Source: an uncultured Duncaniella sp. (GTDB lineage: Bacteria > Bacteroidota > Bacteroidia > Bacteroidales > Muribaculaceae). From it: DNA of 20,592 nt. The notes under the pieces were generated by a model, which saw only the letters and a program-made list of their open reading frames with translations, made no database searches and was not told the origin of the DNA. Positions 13,838 to 20,592 of this stretch are shown one piece after another; within the stretch, counting starts at the first letter, position 1; each line of letters starts with the position of its first letter. Made by a program: the position numbers and the translations under genes. Location of the stretch: NCBI GenBank assembly GCA_910587165.1, contig CAJUKP010000031.1, positions 1-20,592 on the forward strand. Direction: 5' to 3'.

Positions 13838-14716
13838 ATGGGCAGATTGAATCACCATCATATTCCTTTATTCAGCACACGTGTAACGGCCACCGTTTCG
13901 GTTGCTCTTGTCCTTGTAGTGCTTGGGGTGGCAACATTCATTGGAATAGCGGCCAACCGGGTCACAGATTCCGTAAGGGAGAACATGGGGTTTGTGGTCG
14001 TGTTCGATCCCGAAGCCACCGCCTCCGACATATCTTCGGTGACCGACCGGCTTACGTCATCACCGGGGATAAGGGAATGCATCTATTCCTCACCTGAAGT
14101 CATACTTCAGCGGTGGCAGAAGATTGTGGGCGATGATGAGGATATCATGCGTCTTGCCCAGGTCAATCCCTTCCTTCCGGAGCTTGAGGTGCACGTCACC
14201 GCCGCTTACGCCCATCCTGACAGTATCGCGTTTCTGGCCGCACCGATCGGACTCTTGCCCTCTGTCAGCGACATCACCTATAATTCCGAGCTTATCGAGG
14301 GAGTCAATTCCACGCTGTCGAGCGTGACGCTTACGTTGCTCATCGTGGGTTGCGGCCTGCTGATTGTCTCGTTTGTCCTGATATTCAACACCGTGAGGCT
14401 TGCGGTCTACTCCCGGCGTTTCCTCATCCATACCATGAAACTTGTCGGGGCTACCGCCGGGTTCATACGTCGGCCATTTCTTGCTGAGAATGTGGTCAAC
14501 GGGCTTGTTGCAGGTCTGATTGCTTCCGGTGTGATCGCACTCCTCGTCTCCTACTGCCGATCGCTTGACACAGCGCTGCTCACGGTCATATCCTGGACCG
14601 ATGCCGGACTTGTTATGGCCGGAACCGTTGTGACAGGTGTCGCCATTTGCTTCATCGCGGCTCTTTTTGCCGCAAACAGATATCTGCGTCTTTCTTACGA
14701 CGAACTTTTCAAATAG
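13838..14716 (+). CDS. ftsX: Cell division protein FtsX
   Basis: FtsX is the permease-like subunit of the FtsEX complex, which couples division to peptidoglycan hydrolase activation in the inner membrane. The 292-aa protein has one N-terminal transmembrane helix (about residues 20-40, VSVALVLVVLGVATFIGIAA), a periplasmic domain of about 125 residues (VVVFDPEATASDI, IRECIYSSPEVILQRW, NPFLPELEVHV), and three C-terminal helices, the first two separated by the conserved cytoplasmic stretch FNTVRLAVYSRRFLIHTMKLVGA; LRLSYDELFK forms the end. ftsE is not adjacent, which I believe is usual in Bacteroidota. The start was placed at the ATG after the promoter. It is the first gene of a six-gene plus-strand cluster. 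Confidence 0.93.
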   Translation: MGRLNHHHIPLFSTRVTATVSVALVLVVLGVATFIGIAANRVTDSVRENMGFVVVFDPEATASDISSVTDRLTSSPGIRECIYSSPEVILQRWQKIVGDDEDIMRLAQVNPFLPELEVHVTAAYAHPDSIAFLAAPIGLLPSVSDITYNSELIEGVNSTLSSVTLTLLIVGCGLLIVSFVLIFNTVRLAVYSRRFLIHTMKLVGATAGFIRRPFLAENVVNGLVAGLIASGVIALLVSYCRSLDTALLTVISWTDAGLVMAGTVVTGVAICFIAALFAANRYLRLSYDELFK

Positions 14717-14723
14717 AGATCCC

Positions 14724-15038
14724 ATGGATACAAAAACAAAAACAGACACTTATAAGAGCCGTTACGCCAACGGAACGGCCCACAACGGAGATGTTCTTGT
14801 CAAAGAGCCTGAATCACAGCGCCCTTTGGTGAAGATCAACTTCATATTGATGGCCATCGCCGGAGCCATGATAGTGCTCGGGTTCCTCCTGATGACAGGT
14901 GGGGCGAGCGATTGGGGTGAATTTAACCCCGACATATTCTCCGCGCGGCGCATAGTGGTGGGTCCCACGATAGCCTTCCTCGGATTCATATTTATGGGAG
15001 TCGGCATAATGTACTCTCCGCGTAATAAGAAAGATTGA
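14724..15038 (+). CDS. DUF3098 membrane protein
   Basis: This 104-aa protein belongs to the Bacteroidota-specific DUF3098 family, of unknown function. A polar N-terminus is followed by two hydrophobic helices (INFILMAIAGAMIVLGFLLM, about residues 37-56, and IVVGPTIAFLGFIFMGVGIM, about 77-96). Between them is the family signature FNPDIFSARR, and before the second helix the RR pair. The frame is open further upstream, but ATG 14724 gives the usual length and lies 7 bp after the ftsX stop. Constant position between ftsX and uppP in related genomes (from memory) suggests a division or wall-related role. Confidence 0.9.
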   Translation: MDTKTKTDTYKSRYANGTAHNGDVLVKEPESQRPLVKINFILMAIAGAMIVLGFLLMTGGASDWGEFNPDIFSARRIVVGPTIAFLGFIFMGVGIMYSPRNKKD

Positions 15039-15082
15039 CACACATACTCGAAAATTTAACAAGGTACAAAGATTTTTAGAAA

Positions 15083-15901
15083 ATGGATTGGTTAGACGCT
15101 TTGATACTCGGAATTGTTCAGGGACTTGCCGAGTATCTCCCCATAAGTTCGAGCGGACATCTCGAAATATTCCGTGAGATTCTCGGGCTTGAGCTTTCCG
15201 GCGCTGATGCCCTTCAGTTTGATGTGGTTCTTCATGTCGCCACCGTGCTCAGCACCATTGTCGTTCTGTGGAAAGAATTCCTTCCGCTGTGCAAATCGTT
15301 TTTCACCATAGCGCGTGACGACAATTTCTTCTATGTATGCAAGATTCTTCTCTCATGTATCCCGGTGGCCATCGTGGGCCTTTGCTTCAAGGATTTTGTG
15401 GAGCAGTTCTTCGGAGGTGGTCTTTTTGTGGTCGGAATATGTCTGCTTGTGACAGCCTGCCTGCTCAGTTTCGCCTATTTCTTCCGCAATCCCGCACGTG
15501 AGAAGAAGGAACACATAAAGGGTCACGACATCACCTGGTTCGACGCATTTGTCATCGGATGTGCCCAGGCCATAGCCGTACTCCCCGGTCTTAGCCGTTC
15601 CGGCACGACCATCGCCACAGGTCTTCTCCTCGGCGACAAACGCGACAAGATAGCCCAATTTTCCTTCTTCATGGTGATTATCCCAATCCTTGGTGAGGCT
15701 TTGCTTGGTGTCAAGGATATTATTTCCGGCGAAGGTATGGGTGAGAGCGTAGGGACGATGCCGCTTCTCATCGGCTTTTTCGCTTCGTTCCTTGTGGGAT
15801 GTGCGGCCTGCAAGTGGATGATTGAGATCGTGAAGAAAGGCAAGCTTGTATGGTTTGCAGTCTATTGCCTTGCTGTCGGACTTCTCTGCATTCTTTGGTA
15901 A
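15083..15901 (+). CDS. uppP: Undecaprenyl-diphosphatase (UppP/BacA)
   Basis: UppP dephosphorylates undecaprenyl pyrophosphate at the membrane so that the lipid carrier can be reused for peptidoglycan and surface glycans; its overproduction is known to give bacitracin resistance. The 272-aa length and many hydrophobic helices fit. Both family signatures are present: GLAEYLPISSSGHLEI near the N-terminus with Glu17, and LPGLSRSGTTIATGLLLG with Arg172. The gene starts 44 bp after the DUF3098 gene with no promoter box visible between them, and ends 6 bp before truB. Confidence 0.96.
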   Translation: MDWLDALILGIVQGLAEYLPISSSGHLEIFREILGLELSGADALQFDVVLHVATVLSTIVVLWKEFLPLCKSFFTIARDDNFFYVCKILLSCIPVAIVGLCFKDFVEQFFGGGLFVVGICLLVTACLLSFAYFFRNPAREKKEHIKGHDITWFDAFVIGCAQAIAVLPGLSRSGTTIATGLLLGDKRDKIAQFSFFMVIIPILGEALLGVKDIISGEGMGESVGTMPLLIGFFASFLVGCAACKWMIEIVKKGKLVWFAVYCLAVGLLCILW

Positions 15902-15907
15902 CCGGCC

Positions 15908-16642
15908 ATGGATTTCGTCACTGGAGAGACCCTGTATATTGACAAGCCTCTGGGTTGGACTTCGTTTGATGTTGTCAAACGTGTCAGGGGTGTATTGCTG
16001 CATCGGCTCCACCGCAAGAAGTTCAAGGTGGGTCATGCCGGCACTCTCGATCCCCTGGCGACAGGTGTGATGATAGTTGTCACCGGTCGTTCCACCAAAC
16101 TCATCGAGCAGCTTCAGGCCGGAGTCAAGGAATATGTGGCCACTATAAGATTGGGCGCCACAACCCCATCCTTTGACCTCGAGACAGAGATCGACGCGAC
16201 CTACCCGACATCACATATCACACGGGAACTTATAGATGATGCGCTCAAGGCTTTCCATGGCCGCATCGAACAGGTTCCCCCCTCGTTCTCAGCCTGTAAG
16301 GTTGACGGCCAACGTGCCTATCAGATGGCACGTAAGGGTGAGGAGGTTGAGCTTAAACCGAAGGTTCTTGTTATCGACGGGATTGAGGTCTTGTCGTTTG
16401 ATCCTGTCAAGATGGATCTCACCCTCCGCATAGTCTGCAGCAAGGGCACGTATATCAGGGCTCTTGCCCGCGATATCGGTGCGGCTCTCTCATCCGGAGG
16501 CCACCTTGTGGCACTCAGGCGCACAAGGGTGGGGGAGGTGTCGATTGACGATTGTCTCGACATTGACCGTGTTGTCGAGATAATACGCAATGCCCCGTTG
16601 GAATTCCCCGATGATTACGACGGACGCAGAGATATCGACTGA
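15908..16642 (+). CDS. truB: tRNA pseudouridine(55) synthase (TruB)
   Basis: TruB converts U55 in the T-loop of tRNAs to pseudouridine and also acts as a tRNA-folding helper. The 244-aa protein is of the short bacterial type. The catalytic aspartate is Asp48 in KVGHAGTLDPLATG. Other family blocks are DKPLGWTSFDVV, KEYVATIRLGATTPSFDLE, QVPPSFSACKVDGQRAYQMAR, CSKGTYIRALARDIG and HLVALRRTRVGE. The start is 6 bp after uppP, so the two are probably one transcript. Confidence 0.96.
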   Translation: MDFVTGETLYIDKPLGWTSFDVVKRVRGVLLHRLHRKKFKVGHAGTLDPLATGVMIVVTGRSTKLIEQLQAGVKEYVATIRLGATTPSFDLETEIDATYPTSHITRELIDDALKAFHGRIEQVPPSFSACKVDGQRAYQMARKGEEVELKPKVLVIDGIEVLSFDPVKMDLTLRIVCSKGTYIRALARDIGAALSSGGHLVALRRTRVGEVSIDDCLDIDRVVEIIRNAPLEFPDDYDGRRDID

Positions 16643-16688
16643 TTTTATATGAAAAAAGAAGTATCACATTATATATCAGGAAAGTAAT

Positions 16689-17738
16689 ATGAAACTTTCG
16701 CAGTTTAAATTCCGTCTTCCCGACGAGCTGATAGCCCAGCATCCCGACACCGAGCGTGACCAGTGCCGCCTGATGGTGGTAGACCGTAAGAACGGTACCA
16801 TCGAGCACCATGAGTTCAAGGACATCATCAATTATTTTGACGATGGCGATCTTTTCGTCTACAATGACTCGATGGTGTTTCCGGCGCTTCTTTATGGCAA
16901 CAAGGAAAAGACGGGGGCACGTATCGAGGTGTTCCTGCTTCGCGAGTTGAGTGCCGAAAACAAACTGTGGGACGTGCTTGTCGAGCCGGCCCGCAAGATC
17001 CGTATAGGCAACAAGCTCTATTTTGGCGATGATGACAATATGGTGGCTGAGGTGATTGACAACACCACCTCGCGTGGTCGCACACTGCGTTTCCTCTATG
17101 ATGGTGACCATGAAGAGTTCAAGCGTGAGCTCTATAAACTTGGCACAAACCCTCTTCCTTATTATATCAAGGAGGACGCCAATCCTGATGACGTTGACCG
17201 CTATCAGACCATCTATGCCAGCAAGGAAGGTGCTGTCATCACGGCCGGTGCCGGATTGCACTTCTCCCGCGAGCTTCTCAAACGTCTTGAGATCAAGGGT
17301 GTCAATGAAGCTTATGTGACCATCCACAGTGGTTTGGGCAACTATCGCGAGATCGACGTGGAGGATCTTACCAAGCACCGCATGGACTCGGAAGAGATGG
17401 AAGCCAGTCAGGAGCTTGTCGACAAGGTAAATGCCACCAAGGATGCTGGTCACCGTGTATGTGCTGTCGGCACCTCTGTGCTCCGCGCCATTGCCAGCGC
17501 TGTCAGCATGGGTGGACACATGAAGACATATTCCGGTTGGACAAACAAGTTCATCTTCCCCCCGTATGACTTCACGGTCACAGATGCGCTTGTGTCCAAT
17601 TTCCATCTTCCCTATTCCACCATGCTGATGATGGTTTGTGCTTTCGGAGGCTACGATCTGGTGATGGATGCATATAAGAAGGCTGTAAAGGAAGGCTACA
17701 AGTTCGGAGCCTACGGCGACTCAATGCTCATTATCTGA
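16689..17738 (+). CDS. queA: S-adenosylmethionine:tRNA ribosyltransferase-isomerase (QueA)
   Basis: QueA transfers and isomerises the ribose of SAM onto 7-aminomethyl-7-deazaguanine in the wobble position of GUN tRNAs, making epoxyqueuosine. The 349-aa length is typical. Diagnostic blocks are FRLPDELIAQHP, LFVYNDSMVFPALLYG, TGARIEVFLLREL, YQTIYASKEGAVITAGAGLH, VCAVGTSVLRAI and LVSNFHLPYSTMLMMV. A long ORF on the opposite strand is a codon-bias artefact. The gap to truB (46 bp) holds a 12-codon ORF ending one base before this ATG (see findings). No other queuosine gene is nearby. Confidence 0.97.
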   Translation: MKLSQFKFRLPDELIAQHPDTERDQCRLMVVDRKNGTIEHHEFKDIINYFDDGDLFVYNDSMVFPALLYGNKEKTGARIEVFLLRELSAENKLWDVLVEPARKIRIGNKLYFGDDDNMVAEVIDNTTSRGRTLRFLYDGDHEEFKRELYKLGTNPLPYYIKEDANPDDVDRYQTIYASKEGAVITAGAGLHFSRELLKRLEIKGVNEAYVTIHSGLGNYREIDVEDLTKHRMDSEEMEASQELVDKVNATKDAGHRVCAVGTSVLRAIASAVSMGGHMKTYSGWTNKFIFPPYDFTVTDALVSNFHLPYSTMLMMVCAFGGYDLVMDAYKKAVKEGYKFGAYGDSMLII

Positions 17739-17746
17739 TCTGATTA

Positions 17747-18352
17747 ATGGCCCGGTTCCTCACCATACCTAAGACCGGCGAAGCGGTTTATCGCGAGAAG
17801 ATGAGCCGCTTCCTGGCCTTTGCCATACCGGTGTCGACTCCGGAGGAGGCTAAGGAGACCATCGCGCTCTATGCCAACGAATACCATGATGCGCGCCATG
17901 TGTGCTGGGCATATATGGTGGGTGCCGACAGGCTGACCTATCTGTCGTCCGACAACGGTGAGCCATCGGGTACAGCCGGCAAACCCATACTCGGGCAAAT
18001 CAACTCCCTCGGTCTTACTGACCTGGTGGTGATTGTGGTGAGATATTTCGGAGGCATCAAGCTCGGCACATCAGGACTGATCGTTGCCTACCGCGAGGCG
18101 GCAAGGATGGCCCTCGAGGATGCCGGTACTGTAGAAGGACGCGAGATGTCCTCCCTCTCTTTCACATTCCCCTATCTTGCCATGAACGAAGTGATGAGAA
18201 TTGTCAAGGCCTACGGTGCATCCGAACCGGTCAGGATCGCCTCACAGGAGTTTGACAACACCTGTGCCATAACTCTCTCGCTCCCGCTTGATCTCCGTCA
18301 GGAGCTTTACGACCGGATAAATGGAATCCCGGGGACATCGGTTTCCGGCTAA
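17747..18352 (+). CDS. YigZ/IMPACT-family protein (UPF0029 with DUF1949)
   Basis: This 201-aa member of the YigZ/YvyE/IMPACT family has no established reaction in bacteria; the eukaryotic homologue modulates GCN2. The N-terminal UPF0029 domain is recognised by KMSRFLAFAIPVSTPEEAKE, DARHVCWAY, SSDNGEPSGTAGKPIL and VVIVVRYFGGIKLGTSGLI. The C-terminal ferredoxin-like DUF1949 part spans about residues 135-198 (LSFTFPYLAMNEVMRIV, EFDNTCAITLSLP). It starts 8 bp after queA and ends the six-gene cluster before a weak terminator. Confidence 0.93.
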   Translation: MARFLTIPKTGEAVYREKMSRFLAFAIPVSTPEEAKETIALYANEYHDARHVCWAYMVGADRLTYLSSDNGEPSGTAGKPILGQINSLGLTDLVVIVVRYFGGIKLGTSGLIVAYREAARMALEDAGTVEGREMSSLSFTFPYLAMNEVMRIVKAYGASEPVRIASQEFDNTCAITLSLPLDLRQELYDRINGIPGTSVSG

Positions 18353-18382
18353 ACCATTCGGGTGAGATGGTTGTTTTATTTT
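18352..18382 (+). terminator. Probable terminator after the yigZ-family gene
   Basis: aaccat (18352-18357) pairs with atggtt (18367-18372) around a 9-nt loop and is followed directly by gttttatttt. The stem is short but the T-rich tail is good, and a new promoter begins soon after. Confidence 0.5.
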
Positions 18383-18390
18383 AAGAAATA

Positions 18391-18421
18391 TCGTTTACCC
18401 GGCGGAAATTGACTATCTTTG
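18391..18421 (+). promoter_or_regulatory. Predicted promoter for rsfS-ftsH
   Basis: TATCTTTG at 18414-18421 is a full -7 match. At 20 bp upstream stands TCG (18391-18393), one mismatch to TTG. Transcription would start near 18428, leaving a leader of about 46 nt before rsfS. Confidence 0.55.
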
Positions 18422-18473
18422 CCGCTTGAACACACAATAATTTTTTAGAAACATTCTTCACAAGACAATTTTC

Positions 18474-18836
18474 ATGACAAACTCCGGAAAGGATCTCCTC
18501 CCCGAAATCATAGAAAGTATACGCGACCGCAAGGGCCGTAAGATAAGCGTTGTCGATCTCAGTGGCATCGAGAGCGCGGCAGTTTCACGTTTCGTTATAT
18601 GCGAAGGCTCCTCATCCCAAAATGTCGCCGCCATTGCTGACAGTGTGCGCGATTATCTGCTTGAGCATGAACGGGTGAAGCCTTACAACTATGACGGCTA
18701 TGGAAATTCATCGTGGATTGTCGTCGACTATGGCGACACAATGGTCCACATCTTCACTCCGCAGACTCGTGCCCTGTACGACCTCGAAGGTTTATGGTGC
18801 GATGCGGTCATTACCGAAATCCCTGACATAGACTAA
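18474..18836 (+). CDS. rsfS: Ribosome silencing factor RsfS
   Basis: RsfS binds ribosomal protein uL14 on the large subunit and blocks joining of the subunits when nutrients are short. The 120-aa protein spans the single Oligomerisation/RsfS domain: KGRKISVVDLSGIES, SRFVICEGSSSQNVAAIADS, NYDGYGNSSWIVVDYGDTMV and VHIFTPQTRALYDLEGLW. Its stop overlaps the ftsH start by one base (TAATG), so translation of the two is probably coupled. It has its own promoter. Confidence 0.95.
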   Translation: MTNSGKDLLPEIIESIRDRKGRKISVVDLSGIESAAVSRFVICEGSSSQNVAAIADSVRDYLLEHERVKPYNYDGYGNSSWIVVDYGDTMVHIFTPQTRALYDLEGLWCDAVITEIPDID

Positions 18837-20592
18837 TGGACAATCCTAACAAACCAAAGAAAGGAGGCATTAAGTTCAGTATGTACTGGGCTTATGCCAT
18901 CATCATAGTGTTCCTGGTCGGAATGCTATATATCGACAACAATTCTCTCACAAAGGATGTCAGCTTCACCAAGTTCGAGCAATATGTCGGAACAGGTGGA
19001 GTCGACAAGATCACAGTGTTCACCAACACCAATAAGGCGGAGGGAATGTTGTCTGACTCTCTTGCCCGCACCATTTTTCACGAGAGCCAGTATCAGTCCG
19101 GAAAAGGCACGGTCGCCTATATTGTCACAGATATCCCGTCGGCCGACAAACTTCAGGACCAGATTGAAGTGTGGCGTTCCGAAGGTAAGTTCAAGGGTGA
19201 GGTGAATTATGAGAAATCATCCGACTACACATCTATACTGTGGACCTTCGGCCCCATTATCCTTCTGGTGGCTTTCTGGTTCATAATGATGCGTCGTATG
19301 TCCGGCGGTTCCGGCAGTGGTGGCCCCGGCGGCGTATTCAACGTGGGCAAGTCGAAAGCGAAGGTATTCGAGAAAGGAGAGGCCACGAATGTCACATTCA
19401 AGGATGTGGCCGGACTCACTGAGCCGAAGACTGAGATCAGGGAGATTGTCGAGTTCCTGCGCAATCCTCAGCGTTACACCGATCTTGGTGGCAAGATTCC
19501 CAAGGGTGCGCTCCTCGTAGGCCCTCCCGGAACCGGTAAGACTCTTTTGGCCAAAGCCGTGGCCGGTGAGGCCAATGTTCCCTTCTTCTCCATGTCAGGC
19601 TCCGATTTCGTCGAGATGTTTGTCGGAGTGGGTGCCTCGCGTGTCCGCGATCTTTTCCGTCAGGCAAAGGAGAAGGCTCCATGTATAGTATTTATCGACG
19701 AGATTGACGCCGTGGGCCGTGCGCGTGGCAAGAATCCGAATATGGGAGCCAATGACGAACGTGAGAACACGCTCAACCAGTTGCTCACTGAAATGGACGG
19801 CTTCGGCACCAACAGTGGCGTCATTATCCTCGCCGCGACAAACCGTGCCGATATTCTTGACAAGGCACTTTTGCGCGCCGGACGTTTCGACCGTCAGATC
19901 ACCGTTGATCTTCCGGAGCTCAAAGACCGTATAGAGATCTTCAACGTCCATCTCCGCAACATCAAGAAGGACGATACTGTAGATGTGGAGGTGATGGCTC
20001 GCCAGACCGCCGGTTTCTCCGGTGCTGACATCGCCAACGTGTGCAATGAGGCTGCTCTCATCGCCGCCCGCAATAACAAGAAAACTGTTGACCGTGATAG
20101 CTTCATGGCAGCTATCGACCGTATCATCTGCGGTCTCGAGCATAGCTCGAAGATCATCTCGGCTGACGAGAAGAAAGCAATTGCTATCCATGAGGCAGGT
20201 CATGCCACAGTGTCATGGTTCCTTGAATACTCCAACGAGATGGTCAAGGTTTCCATCGTGCCGAGAGGAATGGCCCTCGGGGCGGCATGGTATATGCCGG
20301 AGGAACGTCAGATCACACCCTTGCAGGCTTTGCTTGATCAGATGTGTATGACTCTCGGAGGCCGTGCTGCAGAGGAGATTGTGCTCGGGCAGGTTTCCAC
20401 CGGAGCATTGAACGACCTTGAAAAGGTGACTAAGATGGCCTATGCCATAGTGGTCTACTACGGTATGAGCGAGAGTCTCCCCAATGTCTGCTACTATGAC
20501 TCCACCGGTCAGTCATACGGATTCTCCAAACCATACGGAGGTGAGCGCGCCGCACTCATCGACAAGGAGGTGTCCCGCATTATCAACGAGCA
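18836..20592 (+). CDS. ftsH: ATP-dependent zinc metalloprotease FtsH (3' end cut by window edge)
   Basis: FtsH is the membrane-bound AAA+ protease that degrades misfolded membrane proteins and some regulators. The ATG overlaps the rsfS stop by one base; 585 codons lie in the window and the C-terminus is missing. Seen in order: N-terminal helix (MYWAYAIIIVFLVGMLY), a periplasmic domain to about residue 133, a second helix (ILWTFGPIILLVAFWFIMMR), a glycine-rich linker, then the AAA domain with Walker A GPPGTGKT (229-236), Walker B FIDEID (Asp288-Glu289) and the second-region-of-homology motif ATNRADILDKALLRAGRFDR. The protease zinc site is HEAGH (His452 to His456) with Asp527 in LNDLEK as third ligand. 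All key residues are intact. Confidence 0.97.
   Translation, partial: MDNPNKPKKGGIKFSMYWAYAIIIVFLVGMLYIDNNSLTKDVSFTKFEQYVGTGGVDKITVFTNTNKAEGMLSDSLARTIFHESQYQSGKGTVAYIVTDIPSADKLQDQIEVWRSEGKFKGEVNYEKSSDYTSILWTFGPIILLVAFWFIMMRRMSGGSGSGGPGGVFNVGKSKAKVFEKGEATNVTFKDVAGLTEPKTEIREIVEFLRNPQRYTDLGGKIPKGALLVGPPGTGKTLLAKAVAGEANVPFFSMSGSDFVEMFVGVGASRVRDLFRQAKEKAPCIVFIDEIDAVGRARGKNPNMGANDERENTLNQLLTEMDGFGTNSGVIILAATNRADILDKALLRAGRFDRQITVDLPELKDRIEIFNVHLRNIKKDDTVDVEVMARQTAGFSGADIANVCNEAALIAARNNKKTVDRDSFMAAIDRIICGLEHSSKIISADEKKAIAIHEAGHATVSWFLEYSNEMVKVSIVPRGMALGAAWYMPEERQITPLQALLDQMCMTLGGRAAEEIVLGQVSTGALNDLEKVTKMAYAIVVYYGMSESLPNVCYYDSTGQSYGFSKPYGGERAALIDKEVSRIINE

Noticed and set aside
14090..14749. 219-codon minus-strand frame opposite ftsX
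   Set aside because: Charged, repeat-free product with no recognisable pattern; FtsX on the plus strand has all expected helices and its own promoter.
16515..17606. 363-codon open frame on the minus strand opposite queA and the end of truB
   Set aside because: The plus-strand genes are certain from their motifs. The antisense frame is open because the plus-strand codons mostly end in C or G, and its product shows no domain pattern.

Overview
The window looks like a chromosomal segment of a Bacteroidota bacterium, most likely of the order Bacteroidales. The grounds are: several promoters of the Bacteroidota type (TTTG, about 20 bp, TAnnTTTG); the FtsX/DUF3098/UppP/TruB/QueA gene order; a GH2 enzyme with the C-terminal modules common in gut Bacteroidales; an OMP_b-brl_3-like outer membrane protein; and an RprXY-like two-component pair. 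A Muribaculaceae-like genome of mid GC content is my guess from the style of the proteins; it is not shown. No insertion sequence, CRISPR array or phage gene was seen.

Layout. (1) 1-4658, plus strand: the 3' part of a surface-polysaccharide locus, with a glycosyltransferase open to the left edge and a complete dTDP-L-rhamnose set in the order rfbA-rfbC-rfbD-rfbB, closed by a strong hairpin terminator. rfbD has its own promoter. (2) 4852-6183: a small accessory patch of membrane proteins. A bacterial-PH-domain protein on the plus strand faces a paralogue on the minus strand. Upstream of the minus-strand copy lie two very small hydrophobic ORFs (59 and 40 aa). (3) 6245-8351, minus strand: an OmpR-type response regulator and its sensor kinase, overlapping by 11 bp. 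(4) 8547-10817, plus strand: a 681-aa outer membrane barrel protein and a 70-aa lipoprotein, diverging from the kinase. The shared intergenic region carries a perfect 15-bp direct repeat with 22-bp spacing just upstream of the barrel gene's promoter, so this looks like a regulator and target module. (5) 10903-10973, minus strand: tRNA-Gln(CTG), sharing a bidirectional terminator with the lipoprotein gene. (6) 11277-13739: a secreted GH2 glycosidase. (7) 13838-18352: ftsX, a DUF3098 gene, uppP, truB, queA and a yigZ-family gene, all plus strand and tightly spaced. (8) 18474-20592: rsfS and ftsH (cut by the right edge) with overlapping stop and start codons.

How it works together. Region 1 supplies dTDP-rhamnose and at least one transferase for a capsule or O-antigen-like glycan. 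UppP in region 7 recycles the undecaprenyl carrier that such glycans and peptidoglycan use, and FtsX belongs to the division/wall-hydrolysis machinery. The two-component pair with the divergent barrel and lipoprotein is probably an envelope-sensing unit. TruB, QueA, tRNA-Gln, RsfS and FtsH are translation and quality-control housekeeping genes.

Several start codons were moved downstream from the longest ORF because a promoter lies inside the longer reading frame (barrel protein, GH2, FtsX) or because overlap and homology favour the inner start (response regulator, DUF3098). The least explained part of the window is 4.85-6.25 kb together with the 8.35-8.55 kb regulatory region.
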